This document shows positions 56,176-64,000 of a stretch of DNA of 64,000 bases, piece by piece; positions within the stretch are counted from its first letter, which is position 1, and every line of letters starts with the position of its first letter. The translations under genes and the position numbers were made by a program. This DNA is from a bacterium (GTDB lineage: Bacteria > Myxococcota_A > Bradymonadia > UBA7976 > UBA1532), in NCBI GenBank assembly GCA_030426085.1, contig JAUHYW010000018.1:62001-126000 (forward strand), written 5' to 3'. The notes below the pieces were generated by a model. It ran no database searches, was not told where the DNA came from, and saw only the letters and a program-made list of their open reading frames with translations.

Positions 56176-59100
56176 TGTCGAGACGCCGGACCATTCCGCT
56201 GGGCCCGTTCGACCTCGTGCAGCCCGCCGGACGGGGGGCGATGGCCGAGGTGTGGCGCGCGGTGCATCGCAGCCGCTCGGTGCCGGTCGCGGTCAAGATC
56301 GTCACCGCGCCCGCCGGCCGGGCCGAGCGCTACCGGCGCATGTTCGCCGACGAGGTGCGCTCGACCGCCCGCCTCGACCACCCGGCGGTCATCCGGCTGC
56401 ACGACCACGGCGAGGTGCCGCCCGACGTCGCCGAGCTGACCGGCGGCCGCCTGCCCCGGGGCGCTCCGTATCTGGTCATGGAGTGGGTCGGCGCCGGCAC
56501 CCTGCGCAGCCGCAAGGGCCGCATGGTGTGGGCCGGCCTGCGCTCGACGCTGCTGACCCTGCTCGACGCCCTGGCCCACGCCCACGCCCGGGGGGTCATC
56601 CACCGCGACCTCAAGGCGGCCAACGTGCTCATCGGCGAGCGGGGGCCGGTGCTGACCGACTTCGGGCTGGCCTTCGACCGGGAGCACATCGACGCCGACC
56701 TCGAGAGCTCGGCCCGCCTCGGCACCCCCAACTTCATGGCCCCCGAGCAGGTCGCCGGCGACTGGCGGGTGCTCGGCCCGTGGACCGACCTCTACGCGCT
56801 CGGCTGCCTGGCCTACGCCCTCGCGAGCGGGCAGGCCCCGTTCGCCGGCCGCGGCGCCCGGCGCATCATGCGGGCCCACCTCGACGAAGACCCGCCCCCG
56901 CTGCGCCCCACCAGCCCGATGCCCGCCGGGTTCGAAGGCTGGATCCGGCGCCTGATGGCCAAGAGCCCCGGCGACCGCTACCGCTTCGCCGCCGACGCCG
57001 CCGTGGCGCTGCTCGGCATGGAGGAGCCGGCGCTGCCCGACCCCGACAGCGGCGGCCTCGACACCAACCCCGAGCTGCCGGCCCTCGACCTCGACGGGGA
57101 GGACATCACCCTCGTCTCGCCCCCGGTCTTCCTGCCGCTGGACGACGTGAGCTGGAGCACCGGGTCGAGCCACCCCGACGGCCGCCCGCCGGTGCCCCGC
57201 TCGTGGCACGGCCCGCCGCCCCCGCCCGCCGAGCCGCCGCTGCCCGGGGTCGGCCGGGCGCTCTTCGGCCTGCGCGAGACCGCGTTCGTGGGGCGGGGCG
57301 ACGCCCGCGACCGCCTGTGGACCCACCTCCGGGGGGCGACCGGCGGCGGCGGGGCCCGGATGGTGATCATCGAGGGCCCCTCGGGGCAGGGCAAGAGCCA
57401 CCTCGCCGGCTGGGCCTGCCAGCGGGCCCACGAGCTGGGCGTCGCCGATCACATGCGCGCGCTGCACGACGAGCTGCACGGGCCGGGCAGCGGCCTGGGG
57501 CCCATGCTCGAGCAGTACCTGCGCTGCGGCGACACCCCGCCCGACGAGCGGCTCGAGCGCATCCGCTCGGCGCTGGGCGGGGGCCCGGCCGACGACGATC
57601 TGCCCGCCGCGCTCGCCGCGACGATGGACGCCAGCGGCCGCTTCGACGACGCCGCCACCGCCGTCAAGCTCGGCTCCGACCGCGAGCGCTACGAGACGCT
57701 CTCCCGGGGGCTGGCGCTGATGGTGCTGCGCCGCCCGCTCATCCTGTGGTTCGACGACGTGCAGTGGGGCCTCGACGCGCTGCGCTTCGCCGACGACCTG
57801 CTCACCCGCCACGCCTACCTGCCGGTCATGCTCATCGCCACCGCGCGGGAGGACGCCCTGCGCCCGGGATCGGCCGAGGCGGCCGTGCTCGAGCGGCTGG
57901 TGCACAAGCGCACCGTCGAGGTGCTGCGCATCGGGCCGCTCGACGCCGAGACGCTCACCCGCATGGTGCGGGCCCGGCTGCCCATCGGGCGGGGGGTCGC
58001 CGAGCTGCTCGCCCGGCGCACCGCCGGCAGCCCGCTCTTCGCCGAGCAGCTCGTGCGCCACTGGATCCGGACCGGCGCGCTGACCGACGGCCCCGACGGC
58101 TTCCGGCTGCGCGCGGGGGCCGAGGCCGCGCTGCCCGGCGACCTCGCCGCGGTGTGGAGGGCCCGCCTCGACGACGCCCTGGCCGACGCCGGCGACGCCC
58201 ACTGGCTGGCCCTCGAAGGCGCCGCGGTGCTCGGCTTGATGGTCGAGGCCGACGAATGGCGCGACCTGTGCGCCCGCAGCGGGCTGCCCACCCCCGGCCC
58301 GGCCTTCGAACGGCTGCTCGACGAGCGGCTGGTGCGGGCCGAAGACGGCGGCCGGTGGGCCTTCGCCCACGCCATGCTGCGCGAGACCCTGCTCAAGCGG
58401 GCCCGGGACGGCGCGCGGTGGGTCGAGTGGAACGCCCGCTGCGCCGCCACCCTCGCCGAGCGGGACGACCCCGATCCGGCCCGGCTGGCGAGCCATCAGG
58501 TGGCCGCCGGAGACCACGCCGCTGCCCTCGCCCCGCTGTTGCGCGGCGTGCGCCGGGCGCTCGGGCGGGGGGACTACGCCGCCATGCGCCGCCTGCTGCT
58601 GATGCGGGCCCGGGCCCTGCGCGCCGCCCGCCGCCCGCTGTCCGATCCGGCGTGGATCGAGAACCGCATCTACTGGGCCCGGCTGGACGTCGTCACCGAG
58701 CGCCTGCGCCCCGCCCGCCGCCGGGCCCGCCGGGCCGCCGAAGCCGCCCGGGGCCTGGGCGACCCCCGCCTGCTGGCCCTGGCGCTCATCGAGCTGGGCC
58801 GGGTCGAGCAGATCAGCGACCCCCAGCGGGGCGCGGGCATATTGCTCGACGCCCGCGACGCCGCCTGCCGCAGCGGCGACCCCCTGCTCGAAGCCGAGGC
58901 CCTGCGCCGGGCCGGCTGGTGTCTGGCCCAGGGCGGCAAGTTCGAAGAGGCCGAGGCGCTGCACGACGAAGCCCTCGACCGACTGCGGGGGGTCGACGAC
59001 CCGTTCACCGAGGGCGGCATCCTGCACACCCGGATCATCGTCGCCTGGAAGCAGGGCCGCCTCGACCGGGCCGCCCGCCACGGCGCGCGGGCCATGGCGC

Positions 59101-59819
59101 TCTTCACCCGCAGCGGCGACCGCTACGGGCTGGGCAACGTCTCCAACTCGCTGGGCGACGTCGCCCGCTACCGGGGCGATCTGGCCGAGGCCGAGCGCTG
59201 GTATCGTCAGGCCCTGCGCCTCAAGAACGCCGTCGCCAGCCAGGCCGACGACACCGAGCTCAACCTCGCGCTGACCCTCGTCGAGCTGGGCCGCTACCCC
59301 GAGGCCCGGGCCCGCATCGAGCAGGTCGTCGAGCGGGCCCGGGTGGTCAACAACGCCGTCATCCTGGCCTTCGGGGCGGTGGTGATGCTGCCCTGCGACG
59401 CCTACACCGCCGACTGGTTCTCGTGGGACGCCCGGTGGCACGACATGCGGCTGTTCACCGAAGGCAAGCTGGCCGAGCCCGACGCCGTGCGCGCCCTGCG
59501 CCTCGCCAGCGACCTCGCCGCGACCGCCGGCGAGCTCGAGCGCGCCGAGCAGGCCGAAGACCTCGCCCGCCTGCAAGAAGAAGCGCTGGGCCGGGCCGAG
59601 TCCCCCTCGACCGCGCCGCCGGCGGCCGCGGTCACCGTCGACGACGGCGCCACCGTCGACACCGAAGCCCCCCGCGCGCTGCCCCCGCCCGCCGACACCG
59701 CCGATGACGACCCGGGCGCCGACGACCCGGCGGCTGACGACATGGCGGCCGACTTCGACACCGGCCCGCCCACCGCCGTCGCCCCGCTCACCATCGACCC
59801 CCCCGACGACGAGGGCTGA
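56175..59819 (+). CDS. Ser/Thr protein kinase fused to AAA ATPase and TPR region
   Basis: This is a 1214-aa protein from GTG 56175; an in-frame ATG at 56112 would add 21 residues before the conserved kinase start and has no better signal. The kinase domain (PknB type) has glycine loop AGRGAMAEV (18-26), Lys41, Glu60, HRDLKAAN (143-150), DFG (162-164) and the APE motif in FMAPEQ. A Pro/Asp-rich linker leads to an AAA ATPase: Walker A GPSGQGKSH (from 401) and Walker B ILWFDDVQW (Asp527-Asp528). A helical TPR-like region (about 820-1130) and an acidic Pro/Thr tail follow. Kinase-AAA-TPR fusions are common in Myxococcota as signalling hubs. It follows the last ligase by 74 bp, but a link to the graspetide is not shown. 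Confidence 0.92.
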   Translation: MSRRRTIPLGPFDLVQPAGRGAMAEVWRAVHRSRSVPVAVKIVTAPAGRAERYRRMFADEVRSTARLDHPAVIRLHDHGEVPPDVAELTGGRLPRGAPYLVMEWVGAGTLRSRKGRMVWAGLRSTLLTLLDALAHAHARGVIHRDLKAANVLIGERGPVLTDFGLAFDREHIDADLESSARLGTPNFMAPEQVAGDWRVLGPWTDLYALGCLAYALASGQAPFAGRGARRIMRAHLDEDPPPLRPTSPMPAGFEGWIRRLMAKSPGDRYRFAADAAVALLGMEEPALPDPDSGGLDTNPELPALDLDGEDITLVSPPVFLPLDDVSWSTGSSHPDGRPPVPRSWHGPPPPPAEPPLPGVGRALFGLRETAFVGRGDARDRLWTHLRGATGGGGARMVIIEGPSGQGKSHLAGWACQRAHELGVADHMRALHDELHGPGSGLGPMLEQYLRCGDTPPDERLERIRSALGGGPADDDLPAALAATMDASGRFDDAATAVKLGSDRERYETLSRGLALMVLRRPLILWFDDVQWGLDALRFADDLLTRHAYLPVMLIATAREDALRPGSAEAAVLERLVHKRTVEVLRIGPLDAETLTRMVRARLPIGRGVAELLARRTAGSPLFAEQLVRHWIRTGALTDGPDGFRLRAGAEAALPGDLAAVWRARLDDALADAGDAHWLALEGAAVLGLMVEADEWRDLCARSGLPTPGPAFERLLDERLVRAEDGGRWAFAHAMLRETLLKRARDGARWVEWNARCAATLAERDDPDPARLASHQVAAGDHAAALAPLLRGVRRALGRGDYAAMRRLLLMRARALRAARRPLSDPAWIENRIYWARLDVVTERLRPARRRARRAAEAARGLGDPRLLALALIELGRVEQISDPQRGAGILLDARDAACRSGDPLLEAEALRRAGWCLAQGGKFEEAEALHDEALDRLRGVDDPFTEGGILHTRIIVAWKQGRLDRAARHGARAMALFTRSGDRYGLGNVSNSLGDVARYRGDLAEAERWYRQALRLKNAVASQADDTELNLALTLVELGRYPEARARIEQVVERARVVNNAVILAFGAVVMLPCDAYTADWFSWDARWHDMRLFTEGKLAEPDAVRALRLASDLAATAGELERAEQAEDLARLQEEALGRAESPSTAPPAAAVTVDDGATVDTEAPRALPPPADTADDDPGADDPAADDMAADFDTGPPTAVAPLTIDPPDDEG

Positions 59820-59955
59820 GAGCCCGCGTTCGACCCACCGCCCTCGGTGAACCATCGTCCCCGCCGACGTGCGATCCTGCCCCTGCGACCAGGGTGAACC
59901 ACACGGCCGGGCGCGCGGCGCGACGCCGCCCCGGCCGCCGCCACAGGAGAGAGAC
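59820..59955. other. Intergenic gap before the small exported protein
   Basis: No gene is seen. GGTGAACCA occurs twice (about 59848 and 59892), and GCGATCCTGCCCC near 59871 resembles the sequence in front of the kinase gene. Possible promoter; nothing firm. Confidence 0.3.
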
Positions 59956-60468
59956 GTGTCCATTCGACCTGCCCTCGCGGCCCTGCGCCGAAGCGCGCTC
60001 GTATATCTCGTCGCCGCCGGCCTCACCCCGATCGCGTCCGCCGCCCCGCCCGACGCCATCTCTGGCCGTGTCACCCTGCGGCCGCTGCCGCCCGACGCCC
60101 CGCTCGACCTGCCCTACTGGCCGTTCACCCCCGGAGAGGGCGAGCTCACCGACGGCCTCGACGCCATCGTCATCGACGCCCGGATGCCCGACGCCGGCTG
60201 CGGCGCGCTCACCTGGAGCCGCCACCCGGTGCCCGGCGGCGGGCCCGACGAACGGTACTGCGTGGCTCTGCTCGAAGGCCTGCCCCGCCCGCTGCTCGTC
60301 GTCGGCCGCCCGGGGCACGGGCCCTACGTCATCACCCCCACGCGCCACCGGACCGAGATCCACGACGGCGCCCGCCTCATCATGGTCGAGCCCCCGCCGC
60401 CCGCCTCGCCGGCCATGGTCGCCGCCGTGCGCCGCTGGGCCGCCGACCCCGAGGCCCGCCGGCGGTGA
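59956..60468 (+). CDS. Small exported protein of unknown function
   Basis: This 170-aa protein starts at GTG 59956, chosen because CAGGAGAGAG lies just upstream and the resulting N-terminus is a good signal peptide (LRRSALVYLVAAGLTPIASA-A). The mature part begins PPDAISGRVTLRPLPPD and has two cysteines (GCGALTW and RYCVALL) that could pair. I recognise no family and no catalytic motif. It is in the same direction as the kinase, 136 bp after it, and converges on the AraC-type gene. Confidence 0.8.
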   Translation: MSIRPALAALRRSALVYLVAAGLTPIASAAPPDAISGRVTLRPLPPDAPLDLPYWPFTPGEGELTDGLDAIVIDARMPDAGCGALTWSRHPVPGGGPDERYCVALLEGLPRPLLVVGRPGHGPYVITPTRHRTEIHDGARLIMVEPPPPASPAMVAAVRRWAADPEARRR

Positions 60469-60469
60469 T

Positions 60470-60487
60470 CGACGCCCGCGCGCGTCG
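60470..60487. terminator. Hairpin between convergent genes
   Basis: CGACGC (60470-60475), loop CCGCGC and GCGTCG (60482-60487) form a 6-bp stem just after the stop of the small exported protein, in the 36-bp gap before the AraC gene's stop. There is no T-run, so it is a weak terminator candidate. Confidence 0.25.
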
Positions 60488-60504
60488 CGCACCCGCCCGA
60501 CGCC

Positions 60505-61458
60505 TCACCCCGCCCGGCGGCGCACCGCCCCCGGCGTCTCGCCGGTCACCCGCTTGAACGCCCGCCCGAACGCCGCCTCCGACCCATAACCCAGGGACCA
60601 CGCCACCTCGCCCACCGTCGCCCCCGGCGCCTCCAGGCGATCGCGGGCGATGGACATCCGCACCTCGTCGACATACGCCATCGGCGCCCGACCCACCCGC
60701 TCTTTGAAGCGCGCGGCGAACACCGAGCGCGACACCCCGACCGTCGACGCCAGCGCCGCCACCGTCCACCGCCGCCCCGGATCGCGGTGCACCGCCGCCA
60801 TCGCCCGCCCCACCTGGGGATCACGCAGCGCGCCCAACCAGCCGCCGCCCGCGTCCGCCCGCTGCTCGAGCCACGCCCGGATGGCCTGCACCACCAGCAC
60901 GTCGGCCAGGCGGGTGACCACCGTCTCGCCGCCCAGCAGCATGCCCCGCGACTCGGCCGCCATCAGGCGGATGCTCGCCTGCATCCACTCCGCTTGCAGC
61001 GCCGACAGCCCGTGCAGGTGCATCACCGGCGGCAGGGCCGCCAGCAGCCCCCCGGCCGCGTGGTGATCCAGCCGCAGCGCGCCGCAGACCAGCGTCGTCT
61101 TCGGCCCACCGCCCCCATGGCGCAGCAGGGCGTAGCGCCCGTCGTCGTACTCGTGCGGCAGCCGCTCGACCGCGGGGCAGGGAGCCTCGGGCACATCGTA
61201 CAGCCGGTGCCCGACCCCCCGGGTCACCAGCACGAAGCCCCCCGCCGTCAGCTCGGCCGGCGGGTGACCCTCCACGTCGATCACGCAGCGCCCCTGCAAG
61301 CCGACGTGGAACCACATGTCCCCCGGCATCGGCGGCATCGTCACCCCCCACGGCGCCGTCAGCTCCGAGCGGCAGTAGAACGTGCCCTTCACCCGCAGCG
61401 CGTGCAGCACCTCACCCAGCGGATCGGGCGTCGCCCGCCCCTCCATCGCGTCGGCCAT
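60505..61458 (-). CDS. AraC-family transcriptional regulator with cupin-type sensor
   Basis: This 317-aa protein starts at ATG 61458 behind GGAGGAGG; longer frames upstream lack a site. The N-terminal AraC-binding (cupin_6-like) domain has TFYCRSELTAPWGV, then FHVGLQGRCVIDVEG and GGFVLVTRGVGHRL. The C-terminal double helix-turn-helix (about 225-310) shows WTVAALASTVGVSRSVFAARFKE, then ATVGEVAWSLGYGSEAAFGRAF, the usual AraC/XylS signature. It is divergent from the NAD(P)-binding protein gene 172 bp away, so control of that gene and itself is likely; related regulators next to such reductases sense small organic molecules. Confidence 0.93.
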   Translation of the reverse strand: MADAMEGRATPDPLGEVLHALRVKGTFYCRSELTAPWGVTMPPMPGDMWFHVGLQGRCVIDVEGHPPAELTAGGFVLVTRGVGHRLYDVPEAPCPAVERLPHEYDDGRYALLRHGGGGPKTTLVCGALRLDHHAAGGLLAALPPVMHLHGLSALQAEWMQASIRLMAAESRGMLLGGETVVTRLADVLVVQAIRAWLEQRADAGGGWLGALRDPQVGRAMAAVHRDPGRRWTVAALASTVGVSRSVFAARFKERVGRAPMAYVDEVRMSIARDRLEAPGATVGEVAWSLGYGSEAAFGRAFKRVTGETPGAVRRRAG

Positions 61459-61630
61459 CCCCCGCCTCCTCCCGATAGAGCCACCCGTCCGGCCCGCCGG
61501 ACGATCAGTCAATGATTCGAGACCATGTGCCATTCATCATCCCGCGCGATTCCAGCACTCTGGAGCCGTGAGCACAAGGGAGCCGCACCCCGGCCCCCAC
61601 GAACCCGGTGCTCGAACAACGGAGGATCCC
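61459..61630. promoter_or_regulatory. Divergent promoter region between AraC and NAD(P)-binding genes
   Basis: The region includes an A/T-richer segment (61501-61543) and an inverted repeat TCCAG-cact-CTGGA (61551-61564), a possible binding site. GGAGG (61621-61625) serves the rightward gene and GGAGGAGG the leftward one. Confidence 0.45.
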
Positions 61631-62299
61631 ATGCGAGTCATCGTCTTCGGCGCCACCGGCGCCACCGGCAGCGAAGCCGTCCGCAGCCTGCGCGCCGCGG
61701 GCCATGTCGTCACCGCCTTCACCCGGCGCCCCGACCCGACCGAGATCCCGGCCGACGTACCCCGCGTCGTCGGCGACGTGCTCGATCCGGCCGCCGTCGA
61801 GCGGGCCGTCGCCGGGCACGACGCGGTCGTCGTCGCGCTCGGCATCAAAGAGAACCCCCTGCGGGTCCGCCTGCGCGGCGCGGCGGGCACCGCCACCGCC
61901 GTGCGCTCGAAGGGCACCGCCCACATCGTGGCCGCTATGCAGACCCACGGCGTGCGGCGGCTGGTCGTGCTCTCGACCTTCGGCGTCGGCGCCACCCGCC
62001 GCCGCCTGTCCCTCGGCTGGCGCCTGCTCTTCTGGCTGCTGCTGCGGCCCCAGATCGCCGACACCGAGGTCCAGGAGGCCATCGTCCGCCAGAGCGGCCT
62101 CGACTGGACCATCGCCCGCCCGGTCAGCCTCGTCGACACCAACGACCGGGATGACACCGATGACACCCATGATATCCTGGCTTCGCCCGACGGCGAGGCC
62201 CGCAGCATGCGGGTGCCCCGGCGGGCCGTCGCCCGGTTCCTGGCCGACGCCGCCACCTCGACCACCTGGCTCGAGCGCAGCGTCGCGCTCTCGGCCTGA
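61631..62299 (+). CDS. NAD(P)-binding protein (atypical SDR/NmrA-like)
   Basis: This 222-aa protein starts at ATG 61631, preceded by CGGAGGATCCC. The N-terminus MRVIVFGATGATGSEAV is the GxxGxxG Rossmann motif. Further features are a VVGDVLDPAAVERAVAGHDAVVVALG segment, VRRLVVLSTFGVG, and SGLDWTIARPVSL, typical of the NAD(P)H-binding (PF13460) group of flavin reductase-like or isoflavone-reductase-like proteins. There is no YxxxK, so it is not a classical SDR. A short Asp/Thr-rich loop (DDTDDTHDI) near residue 178 interrupts the domain. It is probably controlled by the divergent AraC protein. Confidence 0.9.
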   Translation: MRVIVFGATGATGSEAVRSLRAAGHVVTAFTRRPDPTEIPADVPRVVGDVLDPAAVERAVAGHDAVVVALGIKENPLRVRLRGAAGTATAVRSKGTAHIVAAMQTHGVRRLVVLSTFGVGATRRRLSLGWRLLFWLLLRPQIADTEVQEAIVRQSGLDWTIARPVSLVDTNDRDDTDDTHDILASPDGEARSMRVPRRAVARFLADAATSTTWLERSVALSA

Positions 62300-62426
62300 A
62301 ACGAATCCCGACCCGCGTCGTACCCGAAGCCGAACCCGAGACGGGCTCTCGCCGGGGCTGAAGCCCCGAGCCGAAGCCACACCCGAAGCCACATCCGAGT
62401 CACACCCGAACCCATCGGAGGATCCC
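62300..62426 (+). other. Intergenic spacer with hairpin and short repeats
   Basis: The spacer has a hairpin CGGGGC-TGAA-GCCCCG (62353-62368) without T-run and several copies of a CCGAAGCC / ACCCGAAGCC motif (62322-62331, 62371, 62381-62390, with a variant at 62404). No coding sequence is supported. Confidence 0.4.
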
Positions 62427-63755
62427 ATGAATCCGCGACCCATCGCTGCGCCCGTCCCCGGGCCCATCACCGGCCTCGTCCCCAGCGCCCTGCTGACTCT
62501 GCTCGCCGCGCTCACCCTGCTCGCGCCCATCACCGCCCCCGGCGCGGCCCACGCCCAGGCCCCGGCCCACGCCACCGCCTGGGCCGAGCGCGGCCGGCTC
62601 GTCACGTACCAGCACGTCCGCACGCTCAGCCGGCGGGCCGTGCGCCGAGCCGCCTTCGACCTGCCCTTCGCCGACAGCTACGCCAGCTTCGACCTGGACG
62701 ACTTCTTCGACTTCTACACCCCGGCCGACGTGCGCCGCGTCACCCGCCACCCGATCGACGTCTACCGGGTCATCTACGAGACCATCGACCCCCAGGGCGC
62801 CCCGATCGTGGCCTCCGGCGCCGCGCTCGTGCCCCGGACCGGCCCCCGGGCCCCCGCGCTGTGGGGCCTCATGCGGGGCACCATCTTCTACGACGCCGAC
62901 GCCCCGTCCCACGGCGACATGCCCGACTGGGGCATCTGGCGCGGCCTGCTGCCCGCCGCCGCCGGCTACCTCGTCGCGATGCCCGACGTGCTCGGCTTCG
63001 GCGCCTCGCGCCACACCGCGCACACCTACCTGATGCCCGAACCCACCGCGACCGCCGCCGTCGACATGCTGCGGGCCACCCGCCACCTCGCCGCCGAGCT
63101 GGGCGTCGACCTGCGGGACGAGGTCTTCGTCAGCGGCCACTCCCAGGGGGGCCACGCCGCCCTCGCCACCCAGCGCCTCATCGAAGACCGCCACGCCGAC
63201 GAGTTCGACCTCACCGCCGTCGCCCCCGCCGCCGGCCCCTACTACACCTCGGCTGTCCTGCTCGCCCTGCTGAAGAGCGAAGCCCTCATCGTGCCCCAGG
63301 TCACCTCGCTCTACGTGCTCGCGCTCACCGCCACCCGCGACCTCGGCCGCCCGCTCTCGTACTACTTCCGGGCCCCCTACGACCGCGAGATCCTCGAGCT
63401 GCACGACAAGCAGCGCGACTTCGCCGCCATCCTCGCCGGGCTGCCCGCCGGGGCCACCGACGCCCTCTACGGCGCCGACTTCCTCGCCGACCTGCGCAGC
63501 GGCGCCGCCGCCGACTTCGAGGCCGCCGTCGCCGCCTCCGACGTGCACACCGGCTGGACCCCCCGGGCCCCGATCCGCCTGTACCACGGCGGCGCCGACA
63601 GCGTCGTGCCGCTGCTCCAGCCCCAGGCGGCCCTCGCCGGCCTCGCCGGCGCCGACATCGAGCTCATCGTCGTCGACGGCGCCGAGCACTTGCAGACCAT
63701 CATCCCCGCCACGCTGGGCACCATCCGCTGGTTCGACGGGCTGCTCGACCGATGA
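62427..63755 (+). CDS. Secreted alpha/beta hydrolase, lipase-like
   Basis: This 442-aa protein starts at ATG 62427 after CGGAGGATCCC, the same 14 bases (including ATG) as in front of the gene at 61631. The N-terminal hydrophobic stretch (about 12-42, ending AAHAQA) is a signal peptide. The nucleophile elbow is GHSQGG with Ser239, and plausible triad partners are Asp391 (GGADSVVP) and His421 (GAEHLQT). The overall pattern (ASGAALVP, GYLVAMPDVLGFG, then the elbow) fits the secretory lipase (LIP) family of alpha/beta hydrolases. The substrate is likely an ester, not further defined. It probably belongs to the same unit as the NAD(P)-binding protein. Confidence 0.92.
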   Translation: MNPRPIAAPVPGPITGLVPSALLTLLAALTLLAPITAPGAAHAQAPAHATAWAERGRLVTYQHVRTLSRRAVRRAAFDLPFADSYASFDLDDFFDFYTPADVRRVTRHPIDVYRVIYETIDPQGAPIVASGAALVPRTGPRAPALWGLMRGTIFYDADAPSHGDMPDWGIWRGLLPAAAGYLVAMPDVLGFGASRHTAHTYLMPEPTATAAVDMLRATRHLAAELGVDLRDEVFVSGHSQGGHAALATQRLIEDRHADEFDLTAVAPAAGPYYTSAVLLALLKSEALIVPQVTSLYVLALTATRDLGRPLSYYFRAPYDREILELHDKQRDFAAILAGLPAGATDALYGADFLADLRSGAAADFEAAVAASDVHTGWTPRAPIRLYHGGADSVVPLLQPQAALAGLAGADIELIVVDGAEHLQTIIPATLGTIRWFDGLLDR

Positions 63756-63849
63756 CACCCCGGCGGCAGGCATAGGGCTTGTCAGGAAATCGAGTGGCTG
63801 TGCCGGGGCGGGGCGTATGCGATGACCCGGCCTTGCCTGCACCTGTCCG
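63756..63849. other. Intergenic gap before the last partial gene
   Basis: No gene is seen. TTGTCA (63779-63784) and TATGCG (63816-63821) look promoter-like singly but are too far apart to form one promoter. Confidence 0.3.
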
Positions 63850-64000
63850 GTGTGGCAGCTTGGCACCCATGAAGGCGACGAGCCCGACGACATGGATCTG
63901 ACCGACCGGATCTTCGCCCGGGCGCTCGGCATGGGGCTGCGCAAGCAACTGCCCGAACTGAGCGGGCTCTCCCGGCAGCGCGTCGACGCGATCCAGCGTG
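63850..64000 (+). CDS. Partial gene of unknown function (N-terminus only)
   Basis: An open frame runs off the right edge. Candidate starts are GTG 63850 or ATG 63892; neither has a clear ribosome-binding site. From the ATG it reads MDLTDRIFARALGMG, then LRKQLPELSGLSRQRVDAIQ. It is too short to assign. It is included because the frame is open and codon use resembles its neighbours. Confidence 0.45.
   Translation, partial: MWQLGTHEGDEPDDMDLTDRIFARALGMGLRKQLPELSGLSRQRVDAIQR

Noticed and set aside
56040-60074. A 1344-codon open frame on the minus strand
   Set aside because: Antisense to the kinase-AAA-TPR gene, which shows every kinase motif in order; the minus frame is compositional.
63779-63821. 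TTGTCA ... TATGCG promoter before the last gene
   Set aside because: The spacer is 31 bp, far outside the working range for a sigma-70-type promoter.

Overview
The window is very GC-rich DNA with almost no non-coding space, no rRNA, tRNA, CRISPR array or insertion sequence that I can recognise, and many proteins of a type common in Myxococcota and neighbouring deltaproteobacterial phyla: Asp/Ala-tethered lipoproteins, cysteine-rich repeat proteins, thrombospondin type-3 (TSP3) calcium-binding repeats, and a Ser/Thr kinase fused to an AAA ATPase and TPRs. The lineage is an inference from these traits, not a marker-gene result.

Region 1 (1-40199, all minus strand) reads as one operon of at least seven genes, transcribed from about 40.26 kb towards base 1 and continuing past the left edge. 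Order: a 4100-aa secreted giant (27897-40199), a 2076-aa cysteine-repeat lipoprotein (21643-27873), then two successive pairs of a large multidomain lipoprotein plus a small secreted protein of unknown family (16175-21604 with 15058-16161; 10743-15038 with 9640-10746), then a second giant, paralogous to the first and cut by the window edge (1-9643). Stops and starts overlap or lie within 38 bp throughout. The operon therefore holds duplicated components of an uncharacterised surface or secreted apparatus. A highly structured 5' leader lies at its head.

Region 2 (40.2-46.6 kb, plus strand) holds an SDR oxidoreductase, a lipoprotein joining a beta-propeller to a phosphoesterase domain, a metallo-beta-lactamase-fold protein with a degenerate metal motif, a SAM methyltransferase, and an ArsR-type repressor fused to DUF2087 with a strikingly nested operator in front of it.

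Region 3 (46.67-56.1 kb) is the most interesting part: a microviridin-type graspetide (omega-ester peptide) gene cluster. A divergent promoter region separates an export operon (minus strand: HlyD-like adaptor, C39-peptidase ABC exporter, second ABC exporter) from a biosynthetic operon (plus strand: 63-aa precursor, then three consecutive ATP-grasp ligases). The precursor carries the PFFARFLE leader helix, a Gly-Gly, and two tandem cores with the same spacing (TQKAPSDFDE and TMKYPSDDDE). Classical microviridin clusters have two ligases and a GNAT acetyltransferase; here there are three ligases and no acetyltransferase. A 12-bp perfect hairpin separates the precursor from the ligases.

Region 4 (56.1-64 kb) holds a Ser/Thr kinase-AAA-TPR protein, a small exported protein, an AraC regulator divergent from an NAD(P)-binding protein and a secreted lipase-like hydrolase, and the start of a gene cut by the right edge.
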